Shown piece after piece: positions 17,445 to 25,969 of a stretch of DNA of 37,273 nucleotides (the stretch's first letter is position 1; every line of letters starts with the position of its first letter). This stretch comes from CAINVV01 sp964506325 (GTDB lineage Bacteria; Bacteroidota; Bacteroidia; Bacteroidales; Prolixibacteraceae). The translations under genes were made by a program, and so were the position numbers. Under the pieces are notes generated by a model, which ran no database searches, was not told where the DNA came from, and was given only the letters and a program-made list of their open reading frames with translations. The stretch is taken from contig CAZDLO010000027.1 of the NCBI GenBank assembly GCA_964506325.1, positions 1 through 37,273 of the forward strand, given 5' to 3'.

Positions 17445-17951
17445 ATGGGACAAATACTGAAATACTTCAATGTTGTACTGATTGCCAGTGTCAAATTCTT
17501 TTGGGCAACACCTTATGCCTATCTTTTTCGGTTAAATGAGATAGAAGCGTTCGTGATGATCGAAATTGGAGGCATTTTCGGATTTTTGTTTTTTTATTAC
17601 ATTTTCTCCTTCCTTTTGAAAGAGCTTAAACTGATCTGGCCTGCAATTTATTATATCACTCCTAGAATTTTTAAGGTAAGGTTTGAACAATGGCTGGATG
17701 GCAGAAGGTACGCCAGGTTAACTGCCAATAAATTTACCAGGAGAAACAAAATGATTGTGCGGATTCGCCAGAAAACAGGTATGCTGGGGATTGTCATACT
17801 GACACCTGTTGTACTCTCTATTCCCCTGGGGGCGTTTCTTGGTTCGAAATATTTTCACCACAAAAGCAGTTTCATTCCCTGGACCTTGCTGTCAATTTTT
17901 ATCTGGGGGATCATTTCAATACTTGTCTTTGGCATTTTTATGCCTCACTGA
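17445..17951 (+). CDS. Small multi-pass membrane protein of unknown function
   Basis: From the ATG at 17445 this encodes 168 residues. It has hydrophobic segments at about 33-60 (VMIEIGGIFGFLFFYYIFSF), 112-132 (MLGIVILTPVVLSIPLGAFL) and 144-166 (WTLLSIFIWGIISILVFGIF), and a strongly basic cytoplasmic stretch between the first and second (RRYARLTANKFTRRNK). GIVILTPVVLSIPLGAFLG resembles the core of the small multidrug-export/SNARE-associated-like families, but the similarity is too short to assign transport. A longer version would start at TTG 17406. The 3' end overlaps the convergent HEAT-like gene by 7 bases. A real gene is likely; function unknown. Confidence 0.7.
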   Translation: MGQILKYFNVVLIASVKFFWATPYAYLFRLNEIEAFVMIEIGGIFGFLFFYYIFSFLLKELKLIWPAIYYITPRIFKVRFEQWLDGRRYARLTANKFTRRNKMIVRIRQKTGMLGIVILTPVVLSIPLGAFLGSKYFHHKSSFIPWTLLSIFIWGIISILVFGIFMPH

Positions 17952-18499
17952 TAGCGGAGTGCATGAAGAATTTTTTTTCCTGCTGAAACAATCCCGGGAG
18001 AACTTTCAGTTTCAATCATTGAATGGATTACACTGCCCAGTTCAGACTGTAGGTCGGGTTCGGAAAGTGCAATCTTGTACAAAAGATGCATCGAATTGGC
18101 GCGCACTGCTGTTGCTTCTGAAGGAGAAAGCAGTTTGTACAAAACATCAACCAAAAGCCCGGCTTTATCTTCGGGTATTTTTTGGCTGATCAACATCCGC
18201 GTGAAGTGTCGCTTCAATGAACTGCTTTTTAGCTGCGCGAGCTGCTCGATGATTTCAGGAACATGAACCTCAAGCCTGATTGGCTCGGCTTCACTGACAT
18301 GGTCTACAACCCATGCTGCATGCCAGGCAATCCTTGGATTGTCGCAGAAAATCAGATTGTAAACTTCTTCGAAAAGTGATGAATCCTGCAGAACCATCTC
18401 TTTCCAGATGTAGATCTCCTTTGGACCGATATTTTCCAGTCGGGTTTTTAATTCCGGAATATTATCCTTTTCCTTCCCGTATTGATTGGAGAAAATCAT
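17945..18499 (-). CDS. HEAT-like alpha-helical repeat protein
   Basis: This 184-residue protein is almost entirely amphipathic helices with HEAT/ARM-like spacing, for example NPRIAWHAAWVVDHVSE, IPEDKAGLLVDVLYKLL and ATAVRANSMHLLYKIALSEP. It has no signal peptide or catalytic motif and is probably a cytoplasmic protein-protein interaction module. Its start overlaps the 3' end of ppk1 by 38 bases, so translation is likely coupled to the polyphosphate kinase. Its 3' end overlaps the convergent membrane protein gene by 7 bases. Its partner is unknown; the position suggests a role linked to polyphosphate or to the operon's other products. Confidence 0.72.
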   Translation of the reverse strand: MIFSNQYGKEKDNIPELKTRLENIGPKEIYIWKEMVLQDSSLFEEVYNLIFCDNPRIAWHAAWVVDHVSEAEPIRLEVHVPEIIEQLAQLKSSSLKRHFTRMLISQKIPEDKAGLLVDVLYKLLSPSEATAVRANSMHLLYKIALSEPDLQSELGSVIHSMIETESSPGIVSAGKKILHALRYQ

Positions 18500-20513
18500 A
18501 AAATGCTACCTGTGAGGTTATCGGTGTGTGATCACCCTTGTGATTGATCTGATTTGTAAGTTCATTGTCCAGGATCCTCGCCGAAGTATTGTCTTTCCAT
18601 TGGAGGTCGAGAAACCCGGTGAGCTCTTTCTTCAAATCAGGATCATAAACCGGGACGGTTACTTCAACCCTCCTGTCTAGGTTTCTGGACATGAGGTCAG
18701 CTGAAGAAATGTAAACATTTTCCTTACCCCTGTTGAAGAAATAATAAACGCGTGAATGTTCAAGATATCGATCTATGATCCCAACTGATGAAATGGAATA
18801 TTTTTCCTCTTCAGAACTGGAAATCAGGGAAAACATGCCTCTAACACTCAGGCGGACATCCACGCCCACCCTGGCAGCGTCGTATAACTTGCTAATGATC
18901 TCAGGATCAACCAGGTTATTGCATTTAATGTATATGGCCGCTTTTTCTCCGTTTTTTGCTGACTGGATCTCCTGCCTGATCATCTGGACTATTTTATACC
19001 TCATGGTGAAAGGCGATACAAGCAGGTGATGATACCTTCCTATTTTGTAATTTTTCTGAAAAAAATCGAAGATTTTGTATACCTCCTTGGAGAGGGCTGG
19101 ATTGGCAGTCCAAAGCATCTGGTCAGAGAATACCTTGGCAGTCAACTCATTGAAATTCCCGGTCCCTAAACATGCATAATGAACCAGCTCCTTCTCCTCC
19201 TTCCGGGTTATCAGGCAAAGCTTTGAGTGCACCTTTAATCCGGGAACCCCCAGGATGACTTTTACCCCTTCACGGGTCAGTTGATTCCCCCATTGAATAT
19301 TATCCTGTTCGTTGAAGCGGGCTCTTAATTCAAGCACTACTGTTACCTTTTTTCCGTTCCTTGCAGCATTGATCAGGGCGTGAATCACATTTGAATTTTT
19401 GGCCATCCTGTAGGCAGTCATCCTGATTTCGGTCACTTTCGGATCAATGGATGCCTCTCTTAGCAGATCAATGAAATAGTAAAATGAATGATAGGGGAAG
19501 TGTAGCAGGATGTCTTTTTTTGCAATTGAACTCAGAATGGGTTCGCCCTGCCGGATATCAGGATGGGAAAGCGGACTGATCGAATTGTAATACAAATGTT
19601 TTTTCCCAATCGAAGGAAAACCCATGAAATCCTTGAAATTGTGAATCCGTGAACCTCCGATAATAACATCGTCACGGTCAAAATTTAATTTTTTCAGCAG
19701 GAGTGCAAGAAAATTCGCGGGGATTTCCTTGTCATGAACAAAACGCACCAGCTCACTGTTCCCTCGTTTCTCAAGGCTTTTGGAAAGAATTTTCACATAA
19801 CTCTCTGCGACATCATCGTCCAGGTCAAGCTCAGCATCACGGGTTACCTTGACGATGAATGACTTGATCGTCTTGAAACTGAACATGTAAAATATATCTT
19901 TCAATTCATAGCGGATGACATCCTCCAGGAGAATTATATGCCTTTTTTGGTCTTTCGAAGGTAAAATGACAAACCGTGGAAGAATGTCCGTCGGCACCTC
20001 GATAAGTGCATACTCCTCTTTCTTTGATTTGGACATAACAACTGCCAGGTAAATGGCGTCATCATTCAGGGAGGGAAGGGGCTGATTCTTTTTGATAATT
20101 ACCGGCATGATCCGGGGTCGAACCTCTTCTTTGAAAAAAGTAGTGACATATTCCCCCTGTTCTGCAGTCAATTGACCTTCATTGATAATGAAAATATCCT
20201 CATCCGCCAGGTCCTTGAGCAATTGATCGTAAATGCGCTCAAACCACTTGCTCTGAGCGATAACCGTCTGCTCAATCAGGTCAAGAATCTCTGCCGGCTG
20301 TTCGCCCTCATTCAGGATGAGATTGTCAATGGATGCAAGTCTGCGTAAAATGGCAACCCTGATACGGAAGAATTCATCAAGATTGTTGGAATAAATCCCA
20401 AGAAACTTCAGACGTTCAATTACCGGCACCTCCTTTTTGGATGCTTCCTGGAGCAGGCGCTCATTGAACGACAACCAGCTGATTTCTTTATTGCGGATCC
20501 TGATGCTCATCAT
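18462..20513 (-). CDS. ppk1: Polyphosphate kinase 1
   Basis: This protein polymerises the terminal phosphate of ATP into polyphosphate. From the ATG at 20513 it is 683 residues, the usual PPK1 length. The N-domain begins IRIRNKEISWLSFNERLL, followed by FLGIYSNNLDEFFRIR. The catalytic phospholipase-D-like domains carry GLKVHSKLCL (His429, the phospho-histidine equivalent of E. coli His435), GTGNFNE, and RYLEHSRVYYFFN (His586, equivalent to His592). An in-frame TTG at 20540 would lengthen it by 9 residues and overlap the upstream gene; the ATG fits the family start better. The 3' end overlaps the HEAT-like gene by 38 bases, and the TPR gene ends 13 bases upstream. Confidence 0.95.
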   Translation of the reverse strand: MMSIRIRNKEISWLSFNERLLQEASKKEVPVIERLKFLGIYSNNLDEFFRIRVAILRRLASIDNLILNEGEQPAEILDLIEQTVIAQSKWFERIYDQLLKDLADEDIFIINEGQLTAEQGEYVTTFFKEEVRPRIMPVIIKKNQPLPSLNDDAIYLAVVMSKSKKEEYALIEVPTDILPRFVILPSKDQKRHIILLEDVIRYELKDIFYMFSFKTIKSFIVKVTRDAELDLDDDVAESYVKILSKSLEKRGNSELVRFVHDKEIPANFLALLLKKLNFDRDDVIIGGSRIHNFKDFMGFPSIGKKHLYYNSISPLSHPDIRQGEPILSSIAKKDILLHFPYHSFYYFIDLLREASIDPKVTEIRMTAYRMAKNSNVIHALINAARNGKKVTVVLELRARFNEQDNIQWGNQLTREGVKVILGVPGLKVHSKLCLITRKEEKELVHYACLGTGNFNELTAKVFSDQMLWTANPALSKEVYKIFDFFQKNYKIGRYHHLLVSPFTMRYKIVQMIRQEIQSAKNGEKAAIYIKCNNLVDPEIISKLYDAARVGVDVRLSVRGMFSLISSSEEEKYSISSVGIIDRYLEHSRVYYFFNRGKENVYISSADLMSRNLDRRVEVTVPVYDPDLKKELTGFLDLQWKDNTSARILDNELTNQINHKGDHTPITSQVAFYDFLQSIREGKG

Positions 20514-20526
20514 TGTTTCATTCGGT

Positions 20527-22770
20527 TTATTCTTTTTCAAGGGAATACCTCAACTGATCCAGCATGATAGGTACATCATCAGGATCAACCCCCTGCTTCA
20601 GCAGGTGAACAAGATCCTCGTGAAAAGCATCCATAAACTCTTCTTCAGACATATCGGCATCATTGATGCTCTGTATGTAAAAATCGAGCGCTTTTTTTCT
20701 TTTCCCAAGGCACCACTGAACGTGGCCCATGTTCATCAAATCAAACTTATTCGGAGAGTCATCAACCAACATTCTGAAATAATGTTCCGATTGATCTTTT
20801 TTACCCAATAGCAGGGAACACCATCCGATTGGTCTCCAGATTTTTTTGTTTCCCGGCGAAAGATACTCTACTTTGAAATAGGACTTTAATGCCTCTTCAT
20901 ATTGTTTAAGTTCCATCCTGCAGTGTCCGATCGAAATATGGACTCCCAGGTTTTCCGGTTCAAGGGCAACGGTCTGAAGATAATACTCAAGAGCCAGATC
21001 CGGTTTTTTGAGGTGCCTGTAGCAAAGTGCAATCTTTTTCAGGTTCCAGGACCGGTTCTGATCAAAAAGGTCTGCTTTTAGGTAGAAGGAAAGTGCAAGT
21101 TCGTAATTTTCCAGTTTTTGGTAGCAAAATGCCAGCTTTTGCATGATCTCAGCTTCTTCAGAATCCTGGAGAAGTTTATCATAAATTTCAGAGGCTTCGA
21201 GATAATAATTCTTCGCAAAGTAAAATTCTGCAATGTTTCTAAGTAACTGGATATCTTCATTTAACAAAGCCAGAAATACACTCTTGTTGTGAAAATCGAA
21301 CGACCAGGAAAATATATTTTCAAATCCTTCACGCTGAGGATGTAGTTTGTAAAACCTGTAAAGGTCCCTGATGTATTGTCCCGATATTGCCTCAGCCCTC
21401 TGATCTGTGGAAATCAGGTCATTTTCGCTCTCCGATTCGATTAACTGATCAAATTCTGCAGAAAGGGTGTCGAACATCATTTTTTTATATTCTGATGGAA
21501 TAGTCTGCATGCTGAAACAAAAAGAATATTTATCAGAATTGCACAAAACCGGTGTCTTCATCAACAAATCGAACAATTTCCTGTTGTCGGCATCCTCTTG
21601 TTGATTTGAATTTCTGATTAATTCAGGATGGTTTGGGTAAAACGGTATAAACCAATTTGTTAATTCGTTAAAGAAAGGAAAACTTTTAAGATTGGAAAAT
21701 GAGGTCATAAAAATATCCGCTCCTTTCATCTGCATTTCACTTAACTCTTCCATCTTATCCATCAACCCCGGGGAATCCTTTAATATATCTCTCCATTCCG
21801 GATTCTTATCTTCATTCAGAGCGTCTCCGAGCAATGCCTCAAGGCTTAATTTATTCCGGAGGTTCGGACTCAGCTTCATCATCTCGGGAAGGATTTCATC
21901 CTGGAGCTTTTTTTGAATTTTTTCTGTTTCTTTGGATCCGATCAGTTGCAGTAGAATCTTTTCAAGGTGCCGTTTAAAAGAACTTTTTTCATACAGTAAT
22001 TTCAACCTTGCAGTTATGGCCGGGAACAGCGAAATTCTATTGTCATACAAATACAGCGAAATTAGTAATCCTGTAATTGACCGCTGATTTACCTCTTCCA
22101 GGTCTGATTCATAGCCTTCAAAAAGTAGTTCAAGTTTCTGTTCATCAAAAAACAGCAGCTGACTAAGGGTAACAGAGGTAACCAGGAATGCCCTTTCATG
22201 TACCGGGATGTGTTCGTTCCTGAGATATTTAATGAATGAAACACATTCATCTTCTGTTAGCCTGTTTTTAAACCAGTAATGGTAAAATAGATTGATAAGC
22301 TTCTGGTAATGGATCGTTTCCTCCCGTTCTCTTCCTTTATCCGCGGCAGGCTCCTCTATCAGTGCCCTTAATTCATTTTCCAGGTGAAAAGATTCCAGGG
22401 TTGTGAAGTAGTCAGCAATATTCTCAATTGAAATACGTGCAAAACCTCTCTTTTTCTGGTATTCGAGAGAAGCGGAGAATTTCATCTTAAGACTGTCAGC
22501 ACATAAATCTGCCAGTTCAAATGTTGACAACAGAATATGCTGGTAGATTTTTTGTCTTTCGGGATCAGTTATTCCTTCAACAGTATATTTCAGCATGAAG
22601 CTGTAATTCTTTTCAAGGTCGAGTTGCTGATCAATCAATTCCCCCAACCCGTGCGTCCTGATCATCTTTTCCAAAAGATCAAATGCAGGTTTCAGCTTCC
22701 TTTCCGCCAGAAGGTTGCATATGTTATTGTGAGTGTTATTTATCTCTGTTTCATTCATCTGACCAGACAT
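20527..22770 (-). CDS. TPR-repeat protein
   Basis: From the ATG at 22770 this is about 747 residues (an ATG at 22758 is also possible). The N-terminal 500 residues are helical with no recognised catalytic motif. The C-terminal part, from about residue 515, contains consecutive tetratricopeptide repeats with the usual Y/W-L-A-Y-P spacing. Examples are NYYLEASEIYDKLLQD, YELALSFYLKADLFDQN, PDLALEYYLQTVALEPEN and YEEALKSYFKVEYLSPGN. It has no signal peptide, so it is probably a cytoplasmic scaffold. It starts 36 bases after the PorP/SprF gene and ends 13 bases before ppk1, so it sits in the middle of a four-gene run. The partner is unknown. Confidence 0.85.
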   Translation of the reverse strand: MSGQMNETEINNTHNNICNLLAERKLKPAFDLLEKMIRTHGLGELIDQQLDLEKNYSFMLKYTVEGITDPERQKIYQHILLSTFELADLCADSLKMKFSASLEYQKKRGFARISIENIADYFTTLESFHLENELRALIEEPAADKGREREETIHYQKLINLFYHYWFKNRLTEDECVSFIKYLRNEHIPVHERAFLVTSVTLSQLLFFDEQKLELLFEGYESDLEEVNQRSITGLLISLYLYDNRISLFPAITARLKLLYEKSSFKRHLEKILLQLIGSKETEKIQKKLQDEILPEMMKLSPNLRNKLSLEALLGDALNEDKNPEWRDILKDSPGLMDKMEELSEMQMKGADIFMTSFSNLKSFPFFNELTNWFIPFYPNHPELIRNSNQQEDADNRKLFDLLMKTPVLCNSDKYSFCFSMQTIPSEYKKMMFDTLSAEFDQLIESESENDLISTDQRAEAISGQYIRDLYRFYKLHPQREGFENIFSWSFDFHNKSVFLALLNEDIQLLRNIAEFYFAKNYYLEASEIYDKLLQDSEEAEIMQKLAFCYQKLENYELALSFYLKADLFDQNRSWNLKKIALCYRHLKKPDLALEYYLQTVALEPENLGVHISIGHCRMELKQYEEALKSYFKVEYLSPGNKKIWRPIGWCSLLLGKKDQSEHYFRMLVDDSPNKFDLMNMGHVQWCLGKRKKALDFYIQSINDADMSEEEFMDAFHEDLVHLLKQGVDPDDVPIMLDQLRYSLEKE

Positions 22771-22805
22771 TTGGCAATTTTCATCTGGGAAAGCTATCCC
22801 GAAGG

Positions 22806-23753
22806 TCAAAAATACCTGATTGTATATCTTTTATTTCTCCGGCTGCTGTTAAATTCATAATTAATGGTGAATTCATGCGTACCTGAGTTGACCTGATTTT
22901 CATGAAAAGTAGTCAAATCAAATGAATATCCAAACCGTAGCTGATTGTTAACATTGAACTGGAATGTCAGGGCATAGGAATTTGACAACCTGTATGTGAC
23001 CCCGCTCCAAAGCCTTTCATAAAGCAAAATGTTTAATCCCAAATCAAAATAGGAAGGAGTATGCTCACTCCATCTGTACAATAGCGTTGGTTTTAATTTC
23101 ATGATGTCATTCAGGGAAAGCACATATCCGCCCATGGCATAAAAATGAAGAACCTCACGGTAGATCTTTTGGTTTGTACCATCCACAATATCATTTCTGA
23201 GCAATTTCGGCATGGATATGCCCAGAAAGTAGATATTACTGTGCAGTAGAGCTCCAATACCTGCATTGGGTAGCAATCTGAAATCTATGTTTTCTGAAAA
23301 GGCCGGGTCTGCCGGATCATTGATTTCTAAGTCATTGAACCTGGCGTGGTAGGAACTTACGCCGACCTTTAAACCCAATGATAGATATTCCCTGGGTCTG
23401 AGGTTAATTCTGTAGGCATAATCTGCATACAATCCATTCTGCATGATTGGACCCCATTTGTCATTGATGAGCGAAAGACCCAATCCAACATTGTAGGATT
23501 TCATCGGCACGTGAGCGGTAAACGTATTGGTAATCGGAGCCCCTTCCCATCCAACCCATTGCGCACGGGACAAGGCAGATATCGACAGCACACCTGAAAT
23601 ACCTGCATAGGCAGGCTGTATTGTCAGCAGGTTGGTAAGATATTGGGTGAAGACCGGATCTTGCTGCGACCGGACCTGCTTTGGGCATCCGATTTGTAGT
23701 ATCAGCAGTATCAGCAGTATTAGCAACGAATGTTGTTTCCGGGTTCTATTCAT
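22806..23753 (-). CDS. PorP/SprF family type IX secretion outer-membrane protein
   Basis: This 315-residue protein has a signal peptide with a Leu/Ile repeat core (SLLILLILLILQIGC) and then the diagnostic family start QQDPVFTQYLTNLLTIQPAY, which matches QDPxFTQYMxNxxxxNPAYAG. The rest is a transmembrane beta-barrel with strands such as NVGLGLSLINDKWGP and RLSNSYALTFQFNVNNQLRFG. PorP/SprF proteins bind or anchor T9SS surface adhesins in the outer membrane. No adhesin-like cargo gene is beside it. It leads a - strand run continuing into TPR, ppk1 and HEAT-like genes. The signal region contains a 9-base tandem repeat (23698-23724). Confidence 0.9.
   Translation of the reverse strand: MNRTRKQHSLLILLILLILQIGCPKQVRSQQDPVFTQYLTNLLTIQPAYAGISGVLSISALSRAQWVGWEGAPITNTFTAHVPMKSYNVGLGLSLINDKWGPIMQNGLYADYAYRINLRPREYLSLGLKVGVSSYHARFNDLEINDPADPAFSENIDFRLLPNAGIGALLHSNIYFLGISMPKLLRNDIVDGTNQKIYREVLHFYAMGGYVLSLNDIMKLKPTLLYRWSEHTPSYFDLGLNILLYERLWSGVTYRLSNSYALTFQFNVNNQLRFGYSFDLTTFHENQVNSGTHEFTINYEFNSSRRNKRYTIRYF
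23698..23724 (-). repeat. Three 9-base tandem repeats in the PorP/SprF signal peptide
   Basis: On the plus strand the unit is AGTATCAGC, repeated twice exactly and once with one mismatch. In the gene's frame it encodes Leu/Ile triplets in the signal-peptide core. A gain or loss of one unit would keep the frame and change core length by three residues. Confidence 0.6.
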
Positions 23754-23991
23754 GGTTAAAAGGGGATAGGCATCCTTTTAATTGGTTTATGTTAGGTAAG
23801 ATTTTCCATGGTAACAAAATTAACTAAATATCCGCAATCGCATATCATGGAAAGACAATACTTAATTGGTTAACAGTAAAATTCTTATCCTGACTGAGTA
23901 ATTTTGCCGTTAATCTTATTATATGGCTGGATCCTGTTATTCTATAACATGATGAAAATACTTAATTCATTTGATATGGTAGAATATTGCA

Positions 23992-24020
23992 TTTCTGATA
24001 CTCAGAAACTATTATATTCG
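23992..24020 (+). promoter_or_regulatory. Candidate riboflavin synthase promoter with inverted repeat
   Basis: TATATTCG (24013-24020) resembles the -7 box. Just upstream, TTTCTG-ATACT-CAGAAA (23992-24008) is a perfect 6-base inverted repeat covering the place where the -33 box would be, so it could be an operator. No conserved FMN-riboswitch boxes are visible before the gene. Confidence 0.4.
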
Positions 24021-24042
24021 TAAAATTTTAAAAACTGCAAAA

Positions 24043-24645
24043 ATGTTTTCAGGAATAATTGAGGGGATGGGTACTGTAGTATCAATCATCAGGGAACAGG
24101 AGAATGTTCACCTGACTCTGAACTGTGATTTTACTTCTGAATTGAAAATTGACCAGAGCTTGTCGCACAACGGTGTTTGCCTGACAGTGGTAAATATAAA
24201 TGGCAGCTCCTATACTGTTACTGCCATAAGGGAGACCCTGCTTAAATCAAATCTTGGATTGCTGAAGGCAGGGGATAAAGTCAACCTGGAAAGAAGCATG
24301 AAAATGGACGGCCGGCTTGACGGGCATATCGTTCAGGGCCATGTGGATCAGACTGCCGTATGCAGTTCTGTTGCCGGTGCCGATGGAAGCTGGTATTATA
24401 CCTTCAGCTATGCATTTGACACAGACCAGGCAAAAAAGGGATACATGACCGTGGAAAAGGGTTCAGTTACCGTGAACGGGGTTAGTCTAACGGTTGTGAA
24501 TTCTCAACAGGATTCTTTCCAGGTGGCAATTATCCCCTATACCTACGAGCATACTAATTTCCATTCGATTTTGGAAGGAAGTGTGGTTAACATTGAGTTT
24601 GATATCATAGGGAAATACCTTAGCCGGTTGGCCTCTTATAAGTGA
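24043..24645 (+). CDS. ribE: Riboflavin synthase, alpha chain
   Basis: This enzyme dismutates two 6,7-dimethyl-8-ribityllumazine molecules to riboflavin and a pyrimidine by-product in the cytoplasm. The 200-residue length is typical. Both lumazine-binding repeats are visible: MFSGIIEGMGTV with SHNGVCLTVV at 41-50, and DGHIVQGHVDQTA with SVTVNGVSLTVV at about 145-156. The MFSGIIE start is the standard N-terminus (the gene is called ribE or ribC depending on species). The gene stands alone here: no other rib gene is in the window. It diverges from the PorP/SprF gene across 289 bases. Confidence 0.96.
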   Translation: MFSGIIEGMGTVVSIIREQENVHLTLNCDFTSELKIDQSLSHNGVCLTVVNINGSSYTVTAIRETLLKSNLGLLKAGDKVNLERSMKMDGRLDGHIVQGHVDQTAVCSSVAGADGSWYYTFSYAFDTDQAKKGYMTVEKGSVTVNGVSLTVVNSQQDSFQVAIIPYTYEHTNFHSILEGSVVNIEFDIIGKYLSRLASYK

Positions 24646-24652
24646 ATATCCA

Positions 24653-24669
24653 GGTTTAACAGCTAAACC
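24653..24669 (+). terminator. Possible terminator hairpin after riboflavin synthase
   Basis: GGTTTA-ACAGC-TAAACC gives a perfect 6-base stem starting 7 bases after the stop. A T-rich stretch follows about 11 bases later, so it is a weak intrinsic terminator candidate. Confidence 0.35.
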
Positions 24670-24751
24670 GGAGATGCAATTTTCTTATTATCAATTAATT
24701 GCTCTCTTTGATAATTCATCTCAGGCCACCCAGCCATAAATACAAGTTAAA

Positions 24752-25969
24752 ATGACTAAAATTTTTCTACTGGTTTCATGGCTATTCATTTCCGGAAACC
24801 TGGTATCCAAAGAATCCCAAACAGAGAAGGCCCACCGGATTCATCAATCTGTTCTCACGATAGATACCCATTCAGACACTCCTTTGAATTTGTTGAGTGA
24901 GGGCTTTGACGTTGGTAAACGGCAGGATCCCTCAGTTTCCGGCACCAAGGTAGATTTTCCAAGGATGAAGGATGGAGGACTGGATGCACAATTTTTTGCT
25001 GTTTTCGTAGGTCAGGGACCCAGAACAGCTGAAGGGAATAGCATTGCCAGGGAAAAAGCCCTCAGGATACTCGATGCTGTGCGGAAATGTGTTCAGGAAA
25101 ATTCCGGGCAGGCAGCAATTGCACTGACTCCGGATGATGCCTTCCGGCTGGAGAAGGAAGGAAGAAGATCTGTTTTTATCGGCCTCGAAAACGGATATGC
25201 TCTTGCCAACGATATCACCATGGTAAAGGGCTATTATGAAATGGGCATCAGGTATATCACCCTTTGTCATACATCCAACAATGATATTTGCGATTCATCC
25301 ACTGAAAAAGCCAGGGGCGCTGAGTTTGGGGGGCTGTCAGCACTGGGTGAGAAAGTAGTTGCAGAAATGAACCGTGTAGGGATGATGATAGATGTATCCC
25401 ACATCTCCGATGATGCATTCATGGATGTGATCAGACTAAGCAAAGTTCCTGTTATTGCAAGCCATTCCTGTGCCCGTGCCATTTGCGACAACCCTCGCAA
25501 TCTGACCGATGAGGATTTAAAGGCACTGGCCGGAAACGGCGGAGTTATCCAGATGTGTTTTCTCTCTGAATATGTGAAGAAACCCGATCCAAATCCACAA
25601 AGGGATTCCGCAATGGTTGTGGTGAGGAAAAAATTCAACGATTTCCAGGGCTTGTCAGAAGAAAAATTAAAAGAAGCAAGGAAGGAGTACCGTGAAATCT
25701 CCAGGAAATATCCAAATAAACTGGCTACCGTAAAGGATATGGTAGATCACATTGACCATGTAGTAAAAGTAATTGGAATTGACTATGTTGGAATCGGTAC
25801 CGATTTCGACGGAGGTGGTGACCTTTCAGGTTGCAGGGATGTTAGCCAGATGGAGAATGTAACCCTGGAACTCGTTCAAAGAGGTTACTCGGAAAAGGAT
25901 ATCAGAAAGATTTGGGGAGGCAATTTTATAAGGGTGTTCAGGGAAGTACAGAAGTCTGCCTCCCTGTAA
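24752..25969 (+). CDS. Secreted M19 family membrane-type dipeptidase
   Basis: This 405-residue zinc dipeptidase (renal dipeptidase family) probably acts in the periplasm; the signal peptide is at about residues 1-19. The binuclear metal ligands are all present: IDTHSDTP (His40, Asp42), IGLENGYA (Glu146), DVSHISD (His217), ASHSCA (His238) and GTDFDGGG (Asp351). The family splits dipeptides, including those with D-residues or dehydropeptides, so recycling of external peptides is a fair guess. The 3' end touches the convergent SPOR gene with no gap (stops at 25967-25969 and 25970-25972). Confidence 0.92.
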   Translation: MTKIFLLVSWLFISGNLVSKESQTEKAHRIHQSVLTIDTHSDTPLNLLSEGFDVGKRQDPSVSGTKVDFPRMKDGGLDAQFFAVFVGQGPRTAEGNSIAREKALRILDAVRKCVQENSGQAAIALTPDDAFRLEKEGRRSVFIGLENGYALANDITMVKGYYEMGIRYITLCHTSNNDICDSSTEKARGAEFGGLSALGEKVVAEMNRVGMMIDVSHISDDAFMDVIRLSKVPVIASHSCARAICDNPRNLTDEDLKALAGNGGVIQMCFLSEYVKKPDPNPQRDSAMVVVRKKFNDFQGLSEEKLKEARKEYREISRKYPNKLATVKDMVDHIDHVVKVIGIDYVGIGTDFDGGGDLSGCRDVSQMENVTLELVQRGYSEKDIRKIWGGNFIRVFREVQKSASL

